Positions 1-13,400 of a stretch of 64,000 bases of DNA are shown piece by piece (the first letter of the stretch is position 1; every line of letters starts with the position of its first letter). The stretch lies in assembly GCA_916700875.1 (NCBI GenBank), contig CAKAKS010000066.1, positions 30,792,490-30,856,489 on the forward strand, in the 5' to 3' direction. Source of the stretch: Sebastes aleutianus. Lineage: Eukaryota; Chordata; Actinopteri; Perciformes; Sebastidae. Below the pieces are notes generated by a model. That model saw only the letters and a list, made by a program, of their open reading frames with translations. It was not told where the DNA came from and ran no database searches. Both the position numbers and the translations under genes were made by a program.

Positions 1-75
1 AGGGGGGGGGGGGGCATTAGATGGCAAAAAAAAATACAGAACCTTGTCTCTCAGTGTGTGTGATTGTGCACTAAC

Positions 76-1022
76 ATCAATAAGCAGTTGCTGTTCTCTG
101 TCTGACATATCTCTCAGGCTGTAGTAGCGACCATTCAAGTCTCCCTTCAGGCCAGACAGAGCTGTCACAACCACACGCTCCACCTCACGGCGCTCAGAGC
201 GTGAGCATGCAGGGGGGAGACTCAGTCCACGGATGCTACGACCGGTACGGACACGAGAGGACAGCACGTAGCGCTCATCAAACATTCCTGAGTTGATCTG
301 ATGAGGAGAAAGTATCTGGTCACTGAGTGGAAACTGGAAATGATGGATGAACGAGACCATGTGATGCAGACAACAGAAGAGTTAAGAGAAATGGGGGTGT
401 AACCTTGGAAGCATCCAGGTCAGTGGGGTGCTTCATCGTGCGAGGGTCGTAGCCATTGTGTCTATCCTTGATAACAGGGTCAAAGAGCTCAGCAAACACC
501 TGATGGGATAAATCAAACAATCAGTTTCCCCCTCATTTTATAATTAAAGACACAACAAGTCACTGCAAACATAAATTCCAACCTCGTAGCTCTCCTCATC
601 TCCAGCTACCATGCCCACAGTCTTGATGAAGGGGTGTCCAGGGTTGTCCACGCCGGTCTGGATGCATTGGTCCAGCGTCCAGTCGTTGGGGGTTTTCTTG
701 TCCCTCAGGTGCCCATAAATGGTTGGAGTCAGGGCTGCTGCCATGCAGTTGTTGTGCTTCCTCAGGTCAGGGAAATCAGCGCTGTAGAAAGTTATCAACA
801 ACTAAGTTAGTTAAAGAAGCTTCACTAAAGTAGAGCATTACTGAAACACCTCACACTCACAGACACATGCATGTACCTGGGTGGATAGAGCCTCCTCCTC
901 TCATCAGCAGCAGCAATGTTGTCACTGAGAAGGTATCCAGAACACAGTGTTCCAGCTCCTATGCTGGCCAAAATCACTGCCGTGTTACGGCTGGACATCA
1001 TACGGGTGAAAGAGCTCGCCAT
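76..1022 (-). CDS. ckmt1: Mitochondrial creatine kinase, ubiquitous-type-like (5' part; continues past the left edge)
   Basis: Four minus-strand exons are visible: 877-1022, 583-781, 404-499 and 76-297, together 221 codons of a family usually about 415 long. The enzyme moves phosphate between ATP and creatine in the mitochondrial intermembrane space. The start is the ATG at 1022-1020. Residues 1-39 form a basic, alanine-rich transit peptide, and the mature part starts near ERRRLYPPS. Diagnostic motifs are the flexible loop TGVDNPGHP, GMVAGDEESYEV, and the nucleotide-binding stretch SSRVRTGRSIRG. All exon phases agree. ERRRLYPPS, RHNGYDPRTMKH, FDERYVLSS and REVERVVV are closer to ubiquitous CKMT1 than to sarcomeric CKMT2 as I remember them, so the paralogue call is tentative while the family is certain. 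The reactive-cysteine half lies outside the window. A CAG acceptor about 20 bases before the ATG suggests a separate upstream 5' UTR exon. Confidence 0.93.
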
Positions 1023-1044
1023 GGTAACGTGGTCAAGTGATTAC

Positions 1045-4000
1045 CTGGTGAAAGGTCAGAGAAGCTGAATTAAAATCAACTTCAAATATGTGTTTTTTAT
1101 TTTAAAATATATCATTTCCAGGTTATATCTTGTGGGAAAGTACTATAACTGACTTTACCACTGCAGTGTAAATATCCATGCTGCTTGTGGTAATAGTTGG
1201 TTATAGTCTCATTTAGGTCTAAATGCCAGGTTATGTATGTTTATTTGTTCTACTTGGTAGCATAGTGAGCTACAAGCCTGAACTGTACTGCAACATCCTG
1301 CTTGAATGTCACAGATGGCATTCAGAAGAAGCTGATAATTGGGAATCATGTTTTTAAACCAGACAGCCCACAGGCACAGAAGAGAGCAGATAGTCAACAA
1401 TCTGTAGAATGTGTAAAATTGTAGTAATCCAAGCATTTACAATTAACCTTTTTGGGGGGATTACTGTGATAACTACATGTCTGGAGGTAGCAGTGGTTGT
1501 GGCTTTTGTATTTAAATGACTACTGACATTGCTGCAGCACTTGAATTATATTTTGCTTTTGTATTTTTTTTGCTCTGTGACCACGGTACTCAAAAGGAAA
1601 CACATTAAAATAGGACTTTAAGTGTTAAAGTGGCAGTGGGCAGTATATTTTTAGCATCATTGGGCAAAAATTCCATAATAACCTTTCAGCATATTGTAAT
1701 TCAAGTGTTCTGAGAGAAAACTAGACTTCTGCACGTCCTCTTGGCTCTGTTTTCAGGCTTTAAAAAACCTCGTTCCTTTTGGCTGTGCCCAGAATTTGGC
1801 GTTCCTTCAAGAGATTTCACAAAACCGTGTCACAAACCTTCTTGTTTTACAGCTAAACCCTGCACTACAAGATGATTCTGAAAACATCTGAGTCGAGAAA
1901 TAGGCATTAACGTAACATAATATTGATTCATATTTGATCAGCGCTGCCTAGTTTAACCGTTTGGTCGGATTTCGTGAGTGATTGACAGCCGGCTCTCATA
2001 GACGGCTGATGGACAGCAGACTTCAGATCAGCTCTGACTGCTTGTTTTTCTCCGGTCTGTGAAATCTTGCAGATGCCGTTAGGAGCACCGGAGGACACAG
2101 AGGCACATGATTTTTTTCAGATTACCTGTCTCATGCACTACTGTCAGGATATAGCATCCGTTTTATAAAAATAACTTTTTTTAATCATATTTGCTCCAAT
2201 CTCGCCTACTTCAGCTTTAAAGTGATAAAGTTTGTGAGGAATAATACTTTTCCAACTGTTTGTCATACAGTTCAACAATCATCTTGAGTTTATATTAAGA
2301 TGTATTAACACACATCTCCACAGGTAATTGCATTAACCTATCACATGCTTGAGTAACAGATACGGCTGCAGTCTGTGGGATGAGATTATTCTAGAAGCAG
2401 ACAGAAGCCTTCTGATTGGTCGCTTTGGGTGAGCCACCGGCTCAGGTGATCAGATGATTTGTGATTGGATACTGAGAGAGATATACTGCCATATTAATAT
2501 AACATGTCATGGCCCATTCTAACACCTGTCAGCAGGTATAGATATAGCATGATAAACTGCAATATAAACGAATATTACAGCACTTCTATGAGACGCTGCT
2601 GTATTTTTGCACATTGCCTTTAATACAAATGCAAATTCTATATCTGTCTTAACTTATGGGTCAAAGCCACCTGTCACACACACACACCCTAACACAGTAT
2701 TGATAGTAGCAGTCAGTGAGGTTAAGCTGAAGGGCCAGTTTAGAGTTGGCATCAGCCCAGGACGTCATATGGTCCTTTCTGGGTCGGTCAACTGAGTTCA
2801 CACAAGACAAGCAGGAAGATAGAGACTGAGAGTAGGCAAGTGGTGAGGAGGAGTCAAAGAAAATACAGGAACGAATGGGAGAGAGAGAGAGAAAGGAAGA
2901 GAGGAGAAATTGACTTTGAAAGGAACTGTGTAAAAAATACAGACACGTTAGATGTATAGGAAGATAGTAGGAGGGGCAGTACAAGATGTGTCACATTAAG
3001 GTCAGGAGGAGGGGTTAAAGGGTGAGAAAGAGAGTGGAAAAGGAAGGATTAGAGGGATTCTCATCCGAGACTTTAGAAGATTAATTGAAGAGGGAAAGTA
3101 ATGAAGAGAGCCACCTGTACCCTTTGACCTTTCTGAAATGGGGAAAGACATGTTAAGTGTAAGATGAACGTTAAGTCATAGACGTAGGAGACGCTGCTGG
3201 AGAGTTTAGAACAACGGACAAATTAAAAGGGAGCAGTTGCAGACAGGTGGCTGGTCGCTGTTAATAACGAGCAGATTAAGAGGCGCCAATGCAAGAGGCT
3301 GCTATGTAGGCTATACAATGTGCTGTAAGTTAGTAAGTAGAGCAAGTACAAACAAAAGGCTGAGACAGCTGATGAAGATTAGAGAAGAAGTCTCTTTACG
3401 TGTGCGTACATGCTATGAAACTGCTATTATAGATGATTAAAAACATTCAAAATACATTAAATCCTAATTAGCTCTTTATGCATACTCACACAACAATATA
3501 TATGTATTGTCTTCTTTCAGAATATTTCAGAGGAAGGCCCTTAGTTTGATCAAAAGCACAAGGGGATAATGTTTGAAAGGCAGCCTGTTAACAATTACTT
3601 TACTTCTCCAAGGGAAGCATGTGTGCATAAGGAGGCAGGAAACACAGACAGAGCTGTATAAGAGAACGAGCAGAGGGGTGAAGAGGGGGAGTCCATCACT
3701 CACCTGAGGTTTTTCTGAGGAGTGGAGGAAGCAAAGGGCCAGAGTGTTTCCTGTAACTCAGTCCGGAGAGGCTCGTTCTGCAGAGTGAGAGCAGACTGAA
3801 GAACAGAGATGGGATCAGAGAGATGGGAACGCTGGCTCGGGATTAGCCTCTCGCTGGGCAACAGACAGAAAATCCTCTTTCTACTGTCAGTCAGCATGTC
3901 TGCCTACGTCTTCACGCATGCATGCACTCACACACATGCATGCTCACACACACACACATACAGTACATGCAAACAAACTCACAATAGGCTTTCATCATTT

Positions 4001-5800
4001 TATTTCACGTGCTCTTCTTTACAATACAGATGACACTCATGAAATGATGACCTGGTTTATATGTTTGGGTGCTCTGAGACACTTCAGCTGGAGGTTTAAC
4101 TCTATTATTTAGTTTTGTGACTCAAAAGCAAGGCACCCAAAACATGCATAACTCTGTTTAACTGTGTTTTGTATTACTGAGTGTAAAGTCCAGTTTCAGT
4201 CCTGATATGGAGGACAAAAGCAAAAGTTTCCCAAGGAGGCACAATAGTACACAAACTTGGGGAGTGTAGCCTAATGTTTATACTGTAAAGGAACATTTTT
4301 TTATTCAACTTTTTAGACTACATATTCATCATTACTTATGCATTGTATCGCTACATTTAGATGCGGTCTCGGTATCACTGGATAATCTGTAATTCATTTG
4401 TAATTAAAAAATTAAAAAACAGAAATACCATTGTTTTTTCGCTTTAAACTAAACTAAACAAAATTTTGAATTGAAGAATGAAGAACAGCAGACAGGTGAC
4501 CCGGAAGTAGGGGCAAACATGTCAAAATAAAACCAAGAAGATAGATTGGTCATTCTATAAAAGGGTATAATCAGGGTAACTGCAGAAGATAAATAGGCTA
4601 AATAAATACATAAATAGATACATACATAGCTATATAAATATATATATTTTTTGTTTTGTTCCTTTCATTAACACATGAATGTCTTTTTATCAAAAAATAT
4701 GTGTGAACAGGAGGGTCTCTACAGATGTTATACAGAACTCTCACGTAATTGACACTTTTCTCTCACACCCTGTTTTTTTTTTTTTGTTATGTCTGCATGT
4801 GTGAAGCACTATGTGGCTCCTCCTGGCGAGACACACCTGACAATTCCACTTAATCCCTTGCACTCTTCTAGGAAGGCTGTAGCCTATCCAGAGAGAGATA
4901 AAAAGAGAATAACCGTTCATTCTGCACCCCCACGTGTCATTATTGCAAGTATATGTTGCTTTTACTATGTAATCTGTAGGAGTATATAGCTAAACTATAA
5001 TGCATTGCTGTAATATAGTTAATGTGATGTAGTTCCGTTTTCACTCAGTAGAGTGTACCATAGGACCAGTCCATTCCATGCTCCAGACTGGAGTCCAGTT
5101 CTAGCCAAATACATAGAAAGGACGATAGAAGGCTACTATAGTTTATTTGAATAAGATTATTACACAATTATTAAGCAGTGAAATAAGTTCACAAAGCTCT
5201 ATGATCTAGCTCTCAAAAGACACAAAGGTACAAAAAGTGACTTAAAAGCCTAATTAATTATATGTGGAAATCGCCTTTGTGGGCCTTTCCAGCAGAGGTT
5301 CTCACCTCATGTTACCAAATATTTGTTCACCGTTTCAGAGTAGACTACTAATAACCTCACATTCTACAACATTATCAAGCTAATGTCCAGTTTCATAGCT
5401 GTTGTTCATTGTTGACTACATTACGTAGCCTACACAACCTATGGAATTTGTCAATCCTGTGACATTACATAGTCAACAAATCAATCTGATGATCAATTGA
5501 TCATATCATATAGAGGGGTTGTCAGCTTTTCAATTTAGTTTGGAGGGAGATCCGGTATTGGTGAAGTCAGTGCATTTTATGAGTAGGCCTTCTGTGATGT
5601 TACCCACCACAGGGGTCAGAGGTCATCACTCCTCAACCCACAAGGATTTTTTTTTTTTAAAAGGTTCAGCAGGCAAACATTTGTAAACATGTTTGCCAAC
5701 CTTCAGACATCACAGCCTAAAATGATGGCGAATTAGCCAGCGTTCACTTAAAAAACTGAAATTACTAATTTACTGTATTCTGTTTGGTGGTTTATGATGC
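1045..5800. other. Intergenic, no gene seen; carries interspersed repeats
   Basis: No exon of a recognisable protein was found on either strand. Short open frames here lack similarity and splice context. It contains a dispersed repeat (1620-2225), short GA-rich and CA-rich tracts (about 2880-2900 and 3915-3965), a poly-T run near 4770 and AT-rich sequence. Part of it must hold the upstream exon and promoter of the ckmt1-like gene, but I cannot place them. Confidence 0.5.
1620..2225 (+). repeat. Dispersed repeat, copy A (MITE-like)
   Basis: Begins at the motif GCAGTGGGCAGTATATTTTT and ends near the 'ctacttcagctttaaag' motif. The same start (catcattgggcaaaaattcc), middle (gatcagcgctgcctagttt) and end (gcaccggaggacacagaggc) recur at 28975-29765, and the end alone at 27475-27625. 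This copy is shorter than copy B and lacks one inverted arm. The family is not identified. Confidence 0.6.
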
Positions 5801-5802
5801 TT

Positions 5803-6373
5803 GTCAAAAAAGTCATAGTTTAGAATGTCGAAATAAAAGTCCAACTACAGTATGTTGAAAAAAAAGTGATAATATATGATGTTGTAAGAAAAATCGTAGT
5901 ATAGTATGTTGAAAAAAAAGTCACAGTATAGTATGTCAAAAAGAGTCATAAAAAAGTTATAGTATAGTATGTTGAAAAAATGTCATAGTATAGTATGTTG
6001 AAAAAAAGTCTTAGTATAAGTATGTCGAAAACAGTCATAGTATAGTATGTCGACAAAAAAGCCATAGTATGGTATGTCCAAAACAGAAATCAGAAAAAAG
6101 TCATAGTATAGTATATCCAAAAAAAAGTCCTGGTATAGTATGTCGAAAAAAAAGCCATAATATAGTATGTACAAAAAAAGTCATAGTATAGTATGTTGAA
6201 AAAAAAAGTCATTAATGTATTTCGGAAAAAGTAATTATGTTGAAAAGGAGTCACAAAAAACGTCATAGTATGGTATGTCGAAAAAAAGTGATAGAGTACG
6301 TAGAAAAAGTCATAAAAAGTCATAGTATAGTATGTCGAAAAAAAGTAATACTGCAGTATAGAAAACTCGGGAA
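5803..6373. repeat. AT-rich minisatellite, 27-28 bp unit (left block)
   Basis: About 20 imperfect copies of a unit resembling aaaaaagtcatagtatagta + tgtcg. Variation is mostly in A-run length and a few substitutions or deletions. The open frames read through it are low-complexity (Tyr/Phe-rich) and not genes. The array resumes in the same orientation at 7585-7690 after the Tc1-like palindrome, and two more units lie at about 13,683-13,740. Confidence 0.85.
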
Positions 6374-7585
6374 AAAAAGTTTGGAAATTTGTGTTTGGTC
6401 GTTAATTTCTCTGTTGTTACAAGGCTAATTGGCATTGTATTTAATATGGTTGGAAAACCTGTTTATTTACCCTCAAAATGATGTCCAACTTGTAAGGATC
6501 ATGCATTTATGGGCTGATTATGTGGGTAGCGCCCAAGAAAATTTTTCCAAAATGCTCTGCCAATGGTAAACAGTTAGTTATTGTTGGTATTGACTCTTGT
6601 TTTGAGTTGTTTGGTGGATTGGATGATTGAACTCTCTATCAGTAACAAGGAACAAACAAGACATATTGGCATTATACACAGCCACAACAGCCTGGCACCT
6701 CGTCCTCATGCTGGTCACCAACCTGGTCACACGTTGCTGTGGGATGGCGTTCCATTCCTCAACCAGGATTCATTGCAGGTCAGCCAACGAGGTTGTGTGT
6801 TCCCTCAATGATGTCACTGGCAAAACAAGGCTTGTCATCATCGAAGGCCATCTCAATGCAGTGAGAAATCGGGATGAGATTCTTTAGCCAGTGGCGATCC
6901 CATATCTCCACAATCTGGGACTTCATCCTCCAAGATGACAATGCTCGCCCCCACAGAGCCAGGGTTATCACATACTACCTCCACAATGTGGGAGTAGAGA
7001 GAATGGAACGGCCTGCAAAGACTCCAGACCTCAACCCAATTGAACACTTGTGGGATTAGCTCGGGCGTGCTGTACGTGACCAACACAACCACGCTGGCTG
7101 ACCTGCAACGAATCCTGGTTGAGGAATGGAACGCCATCCCACAGTAACGTGTGACCAGGTTGGTGACCAGCATGAGGAGGAGGTGCCAGGCTGTTGTGGC
7201 TGCGTATGGATCTTCCACCGCTACTGAGGCTCCTGACGGTGTATTAAATGAATAAAGTGTAAAATTGACAAAATGTCTTGTTTGTTCCTTGTTACTGATA
7301 GAGAGTTCAATCATCCAATCCACCAAACAACTCAAAACAAGAGTCAATACCAACAGGAGAATACACTGTTTACCATTGGCAGAGCATTTTGGCACATTTT
7401 TCTTGGGCGCTACCCACATAATCAGCTGTGCTGCTCATCCCACAAATGCATGATCCTTACAAGTTGGACATCATTGTGAAGGTAAATAAACAGGCTTTCC
7501 AACGATGCAAAATACAATGGCAATTAGCATTGTAACAACAGAGAAATAATCCACCAAACACAAGTTTCCGAACTTTTTTTTCTGA
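6374..7585. mobile_element. Palindromic Tc1/mariner-derived element with very long inverted arms
   Basis: The left arm (about 6374-6805) and right arm (about 7075-7585) are inverted copies, for example gatgtccaacttgtaaggat at the left against its complement at about 7455-7472. The central stretch (about 6874-7059, plus strand) encodes the end of a Tc1-type transposase: DDNARPHRARV, then PDLNPIEHLW with 34 residues between Asp and Glu (DD34E), then an in-frame stop. The arms themselves hold the transposase 3' end in inverted form, so the element is a degenerate fold-back derivative, not an active transposon. It sits inside the minisatellite, which continues on both sides in the same orientation. 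Confidence 0.8.
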
Positions 7586-7690
7586 GTTTATGTTAAAAGA
7601 AAAAGTCATAGTATAGTACGTAGAAAAAAAGTCATAAAAAGTCATAATAGTGCATGTAAAAAAAAAAAAGGTCATAGTATAGTATGTCTG
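7585..7690. repeat. AT-rich minisatellite (right block)
   Basis: Four or so units of the same gtcatagtatagta-type repeat seen at 5803-6373, in the same orientation, interrupted from it by the palindromic Tc1-like element. Confidence 0.8.
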
Positions 7691-7699
7691 TTTCAAGAA

Positions 7700-10470
7700 C
7701 AACCCATGCAAAACATCTAATAATTTATCATTTTTATTTCATATTTGAATATAAATCTCTTTCAAATGAAAATACCTAAATGATAGACAAATCATACATA
7801 TTTACATAATTTATAAAAGGAACCAAAATAATCTGTGTTGACTTGTTATCTGGGATTTCTCTGACCTCTGACCATATATCTTTTACATATTCTTCGAATC
7901 AAGGAAATATGACTAATACATTTGTAGAGACATTGTTTCTGTGTTGCTGTTGCAAGAGTTCAAGACATGTACAGGTCAGGCAGCTCTTTGTAATACAGGA
8001 TTCTGCCACCAACAAAGATACCATATGACAGCTTACTGGAGTGTACATTTGGACAAAAAAAAAAGAAAAAAAGTTGTAAAATCCACCGTTAGATTTTGGC
8101 CTGTGGAAGATGGCATTATGGAATAGATGCTGTTACAGAATAAATCCAACCCTGATGTGAGGGCTCATACAAGCTGCCATTTGTAGTCACAACGTGTGAC
8201 TTAGTTACAGTTTGGTGAAATAGGCTACAGCTGAACACAAGATTAAAAAAAGAACATGTTCCCCTGGCACAGTATGAGGGATAAGGCTAAAACAGTGCAC
8301 TCGTACCAATGCATACACCTACTGCTGACACACAGAAAACCAATCAAAACTCCAGTCTTTTTTTGGCAAGATTTGCAGAACAAGACAGGATTGCTGTAGT
8401 CCCAGAAAGAATGAGAATAAAATAAGTTGCACAAAAAGAAGAAAAAAAACTGACCTGACATATGATTACGTAGCTCGTCTAACAGCGGATCCACTGTCCT
8501 GTCAAATGCTGACACTTGTTAGGACTTTGTCGATCGAGCTGTGGATTGCTGAGCCACCATCATATTAAATACTTTTTTTCGACCTCAAACCATTGTGAGA
8601 TGGAAAACATGTTGGATCTCTAGTTTTTGCTTCAGAACATCAAACCCACAAAAAGATAAAAGAGGTAGGTGATGTGACCTTTTTAAAAATGTGTATTGCT
8701 GGCATCCAGTGGTTAGACAGTTAAAAATGCATCAACACTACACAGAGGGCAGAATACTGTGTGTTATGAAACATACTTCTCAAACGGCTCACAGAGAAAT
8801 TAGCTCCCCTCACTTAAACAAAAACTTACTGAGTGTAACCTAAATTGGGTGGCATTAGTCAGCTTTAGTTTGAGCAGTGGTAGTTTGTGGCAGTCTGGTG
8901 TTAAGCTAATTCAACTGTAAATATCAATTTAAGAGAAATTGGCAACAGGAAATCATACACAACCTTAATATATGACATACTTTCATTTCAGTCTACAACC
9001 TGTATCTGTTTGTAACACTGTATTGACACCATTGTGACGCCATGAGGTTAATGGCACAAGGTCTACAAGTATCATATTCACCTCTCAGTTAGCTCCTGTG
9101 AACAAAACTTCCCACTATAACGACTGAGAAGGCTTGACATCGCTTCATATTTAACAGAAAACCTATTCTCAAAACTCAATAAGGCTTCCAAGGGTCCAGC
9201 CTGGAATCAGATCAGCGTGTGGGAAAGAGCTACATTTTTCTGTAAATGTGTTAGTTGGATTATAGTTCTACCTTCACACATCCACTTGTTTTACTATAAG
9301 ATGTAGGTCACTTTAAATGTCTTGGTGTCATTTAAAAAAAAAAAAAAAACAGAAAGAAAAAGCCCTGTGTTCAATTCCAACACACTGAAAAAGGCATTAT
9401 TCACTCCAGCGGAGCGGAATCTATCAGACGATTGATGGCAATTATTGCACCGGACATGACAGTCAATGAAATAAAAAGGTTGCATGAAATGTCACAAAGA
9501 AATCATCGTATCATGCAACATGTGGGACGATAATGGAATGACATCAAGGGAGATGATTTCAGAGATTCGGGGTTAAAAGTGATTGAGATGCACACAGTCC
9601 TAGTCGTGACAACAGAGCAGCACTGTTGTTTTTTACGCAGCCACTCGCATGTCAACTACACGGATTATGATCTCAAGAATGATAGTGGCTCAAGATACAT
9701 GTAGACATAGTTTGTAAAATAATAAAAAATACCATCAAAATTTGCATTCAAAATCATCTGTGCGACCAACTGAAATTGTCGAGTGAAATGGATGATTTTT
9801 TGCCAATCATTTGACAGATAATTTATGCTTGATTGATTGATTTTAAAAGGCCATATGCTTACAGCCTGTAAAACATACATAACTGTTAACTATTCACTTC
9901 TCAAACATTCAATATTTTTGTACTTACTACGCAAATTCAAAAACTCAAACATAAGTTGTTATTCTCTCATTCAAGTAGTGTGCCGTGCAGAGATAAGCAA
10001 AAGGCCAAAACAGGTGGGCCACGCAAAGCATCGGGTAGTTCATGAAGGAGTGTCTGGGCAGGGGAGAAAAACTTTGTGGGCACACCAGTGATGCACAGTT
10101 ATAAAAAAAGAAAAAGAGGACAAAAGTGTCGTTCAGGAAACAACCGACTCCAGTGAAGAATTGCCCAAATCAACAGCTCATCTTGAAAAACATTCATGGT
10201 TCCAGTACTCAAACTGGCTCCACACATTCAGCCTCCTTTCAACATCGCTACAGGACATTTGACTGTAGTGGCTCGCACCAACATGAAAAAAAAGAAAAAT
10301 AGAAGATAGTACAGCATTACAGATGGGATAACCTGGTGTTGGTTCAACGGTTAAAGATATCAGGACGTCCGCTCCTCCTCCACAAGCTGCCTCTGTCATC
10401 TTGCCTTCCTCTGAGCGCCCATGAAGCGCCTCTGCAGTGACATTTCAGACCTTTGGGCAGCAACGCAGAG
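7700..10470 (-). other. Probable long 3' UTR of tmem150a and flanking DNA
   Basis: No coding exon recognised. The stretch follows the tmem150a stop codon directly and is largely free of the repeat families seen elsewhere in the window, as expected of a transcribed 3' UTR. Minus-strand AATAAA-type signals (tttatt on the plus strand) occur, one near 7730. The true poly(A) site cannot be decided from sequence alone. Confidence 0.3.
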
Positions 10471-13400
10471 CTACAACATGGCTATGCTCTCCGGTGTACA
10501 GTTGAGATGTGTGGATGTGCTGCTTCCCCCGGGGGACTTGAGGCCCTTAGTCGCCCCACCCAGTGTCGAGCCCCGTGCCCTGGTGCCCATCATAACCCCT
10601 GAGCCGAGGTGGTGACTCTGCTGCAGGCCCACCATCAGGGTCTCGCTGGTGACGGTGCCAAACTCGTAGGTGAATGTGCCGTAGAAGACCAGGATGTCCA
10701 CCGTGAAGACCCACTCGCAGATGGCTGCAGCGTGCTGCAGGATGAAGCTTTCATGGATGAAGAAGATGCCGCCTGGGAGGAGGGCGAGTTAAGGAGGACA
10801 AACAACTCTGGTACATGTGGGAGCAAAACAAATAGAGCCCCTTTTCCTATTTCACTGAATCTACTGTGGCACAGGGAGGAGAGAATAAAAATGTCATGAG
10901 TCTGAGCCAAATCCATGATATAATGAGATAAGATATATGACAAGGAGCTTAACCTCAGGGTGCCAGATGTGAAATCATTATATGATTAGGGTTAAATCGA
11001 AATTGGCTTTGCAGCTCCATTAAACAGATGGGTTTAAAAAAATAGGATACCAGTCAGTGAATGCAGTATTAACCTAGGAGAGACTGTTATTAGTTATCAG
11101 ATAATTTGCATGAACCTGAATGGTTCTCAACCCCGTCACCAAACAGAAGAGGAGAAGTCAGACAGGAGTAAAGGGTGACAATAATGAGTGGTGAAGAAAA
11201 AACCCTGGACGCCATAGAGAGTCAGGCAGGGAAGAGAGGCCGCCATAGAAAGTGAAGGCATCAGCGTCACCATTGTTAAACAAAGAGGGCAGGAGGGGGG
11301 GATGAGCCCAGACAGATGTTATCGCGGCCTTGCTGTCCTGTCTCAAAGTTGAAGGACAAACATCTGCGCAGTAGTGTCTCAAGGCTAGTGGAGTGAAGAA
11401 GAAAACAAGATGTCTCTCCAATGTTTTAATCGGCATGAACACCACCTGATTAGACTGTGAGTTCCTTCATGTTGATATATACCATTTTTGATATGAAGAA
11501 AAATATGTTTAATCGGGTTGTAACCAATGATGTTTACGAAGGCTCAGCCCAATAAGTGATTCCAGTGTGGGAAGACCAACAATATCAGGACCCTCGTGAA
11601 AAAGGTCAATTAGTGAAGGGTGATCAAAAGTTATATGATGTACTTAAAAGACATCAAAAATATGTATCAAAATTAGTGTTACATATAACATACAGTACGT
11701 AACTACTGTATCTGCACAACAAGGGGGATGTTAAGTAAAGGATACTGAGGACGAGAGAGACCATGGCTCCCAGTGCCAGAGCCACTCTGAAGTGGGCCAT
11801 CCAGTAGTCGAGGGCGGTCACAGCCACCCGGTAGGTGAGCACACACTGCAGGCACACAAACAGCAGCCCTGCTGGAAATGCAACACCTGCACCCACATAG
11901 TGTAGTGATTTGGCGTGATCAACCTGACAAAAGGAACCACACAGTTAGAAGGGTTGTTTCCACTTCCAAAAAATAAGCAAAAGGTAAAACAAATTTGAAT
12001 GAAGTTTATTCATATTTACCTGGAAGTTGCCCACCATTACCAGACCCACAGCGTTGGTGCAGCCGGACACCAGAGCGCTGGTGTTGACCCAACATCGGTG
12101 GCTATGTTCGATCACCTGGGCGTAGCGCAGAAGGCACACCATCACCACTGCAGAAAACAGGGGGAGACGTTTACACTGCATCCATGACACAAAATAGAAA
12201 CTAGAATTGTCGCCAATAAGGACATAAGGTCACAGTGACCTTGACCTTTGACCACCAAAATCTAAATCAGTTCATCCTTGAGTCCAAGTGGACGTTTGTG
12301 CCAAATTTGAGGAAATTCCCTCCAGACGTTCCTGAGATATCACGTTCAAAAGAAAGGGACGTATAGACGGAGAGGGCAGAGTTAAGACACAGCTGGGAGT
12401 TGGATCCAATTATTTAGGAACCAATCACTTTTCTTTTCACTTGGCTCTAGATATAGGGACCAATCTCAGGCATAGCCTCTGGTTAAATCTGATCCAAACC
12501 CCATTCTTTACAATGTTGAGCCATGATTGGTTCACTATTAAGACCATACACTAGATGGCAGTAAGGGAACACTTGAGTAAACCTCATTCATTTTGGATTT
12601 CAGGCTGGTCTTACGGATGATGCTGTATCATCAAGTAGTCAGTGGTCACCTTCGTAGTCTGTAGGTTGCAAAAGACTACAAACAGTCCTAACCTTAAAAA
12701 ACATTTTAAGCTGAAATCATCATTAAGTCCATTTGGTGTCATAGTGTTCAGTGTATATATCCAAAACAAGACCACATGGCTGACGCCAACTGGCGTGTAT
12801 CGCTGTGGTAACTGTGCCTGCTGCAAGAATACAACAAACACAAAATCGTTCAATCATCCCCACACCGGGAGGATGGCTCTCATCCGGGAATTCATGAATT
12901 GTAAATCAACACGTGATTTACATGTTACTGTCCCTGTGGTTAAGCATATGTCGGACAAACCAAACGACCCCTCTAACAATGAATATCCAAGCACAGCTGC
13001 AGTCCGCACAGGCAATATGGATTATGCAAACCACGGTTCATCCTCTTCCTTAAAATTCTGTGGGATTGAAAAAGTTATGATGCCTACTAGAGGAGATGGT
13101 ATTTTAAAGAAACTGGCCCAGAGGGAAATGTTTTGGACAAACACACTGAACACTTTGACACCAAATGGACTTAATGATGATTTCAGCTTAAAATGCTTTT
13201 TAGGTTAGGACTGTTTGTAGTCTTTTGCAACCTACAGACTATGAAAGTGACCACTGAACACTTAATGATACAGGATCATCCGTAAGACCAGCCTATGATT
13301 AAAAAAATGAATGAGGTTTATTGAAGTGTTCCCTTACTGCCATCTAGTGTATGGTCGTAATAGGGAACAGTGTTTTGAGGAGCTCAACATTGTATAGAAT

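Noticed and set aside
5803..6373. Regularly spaced repeats that could be mistaken for a CRISPR array
   Set aside because: Units are contiguous with no unique spacers, are AT-rich and vary in length. The genome is eukaryotic; this is a minisatellite.
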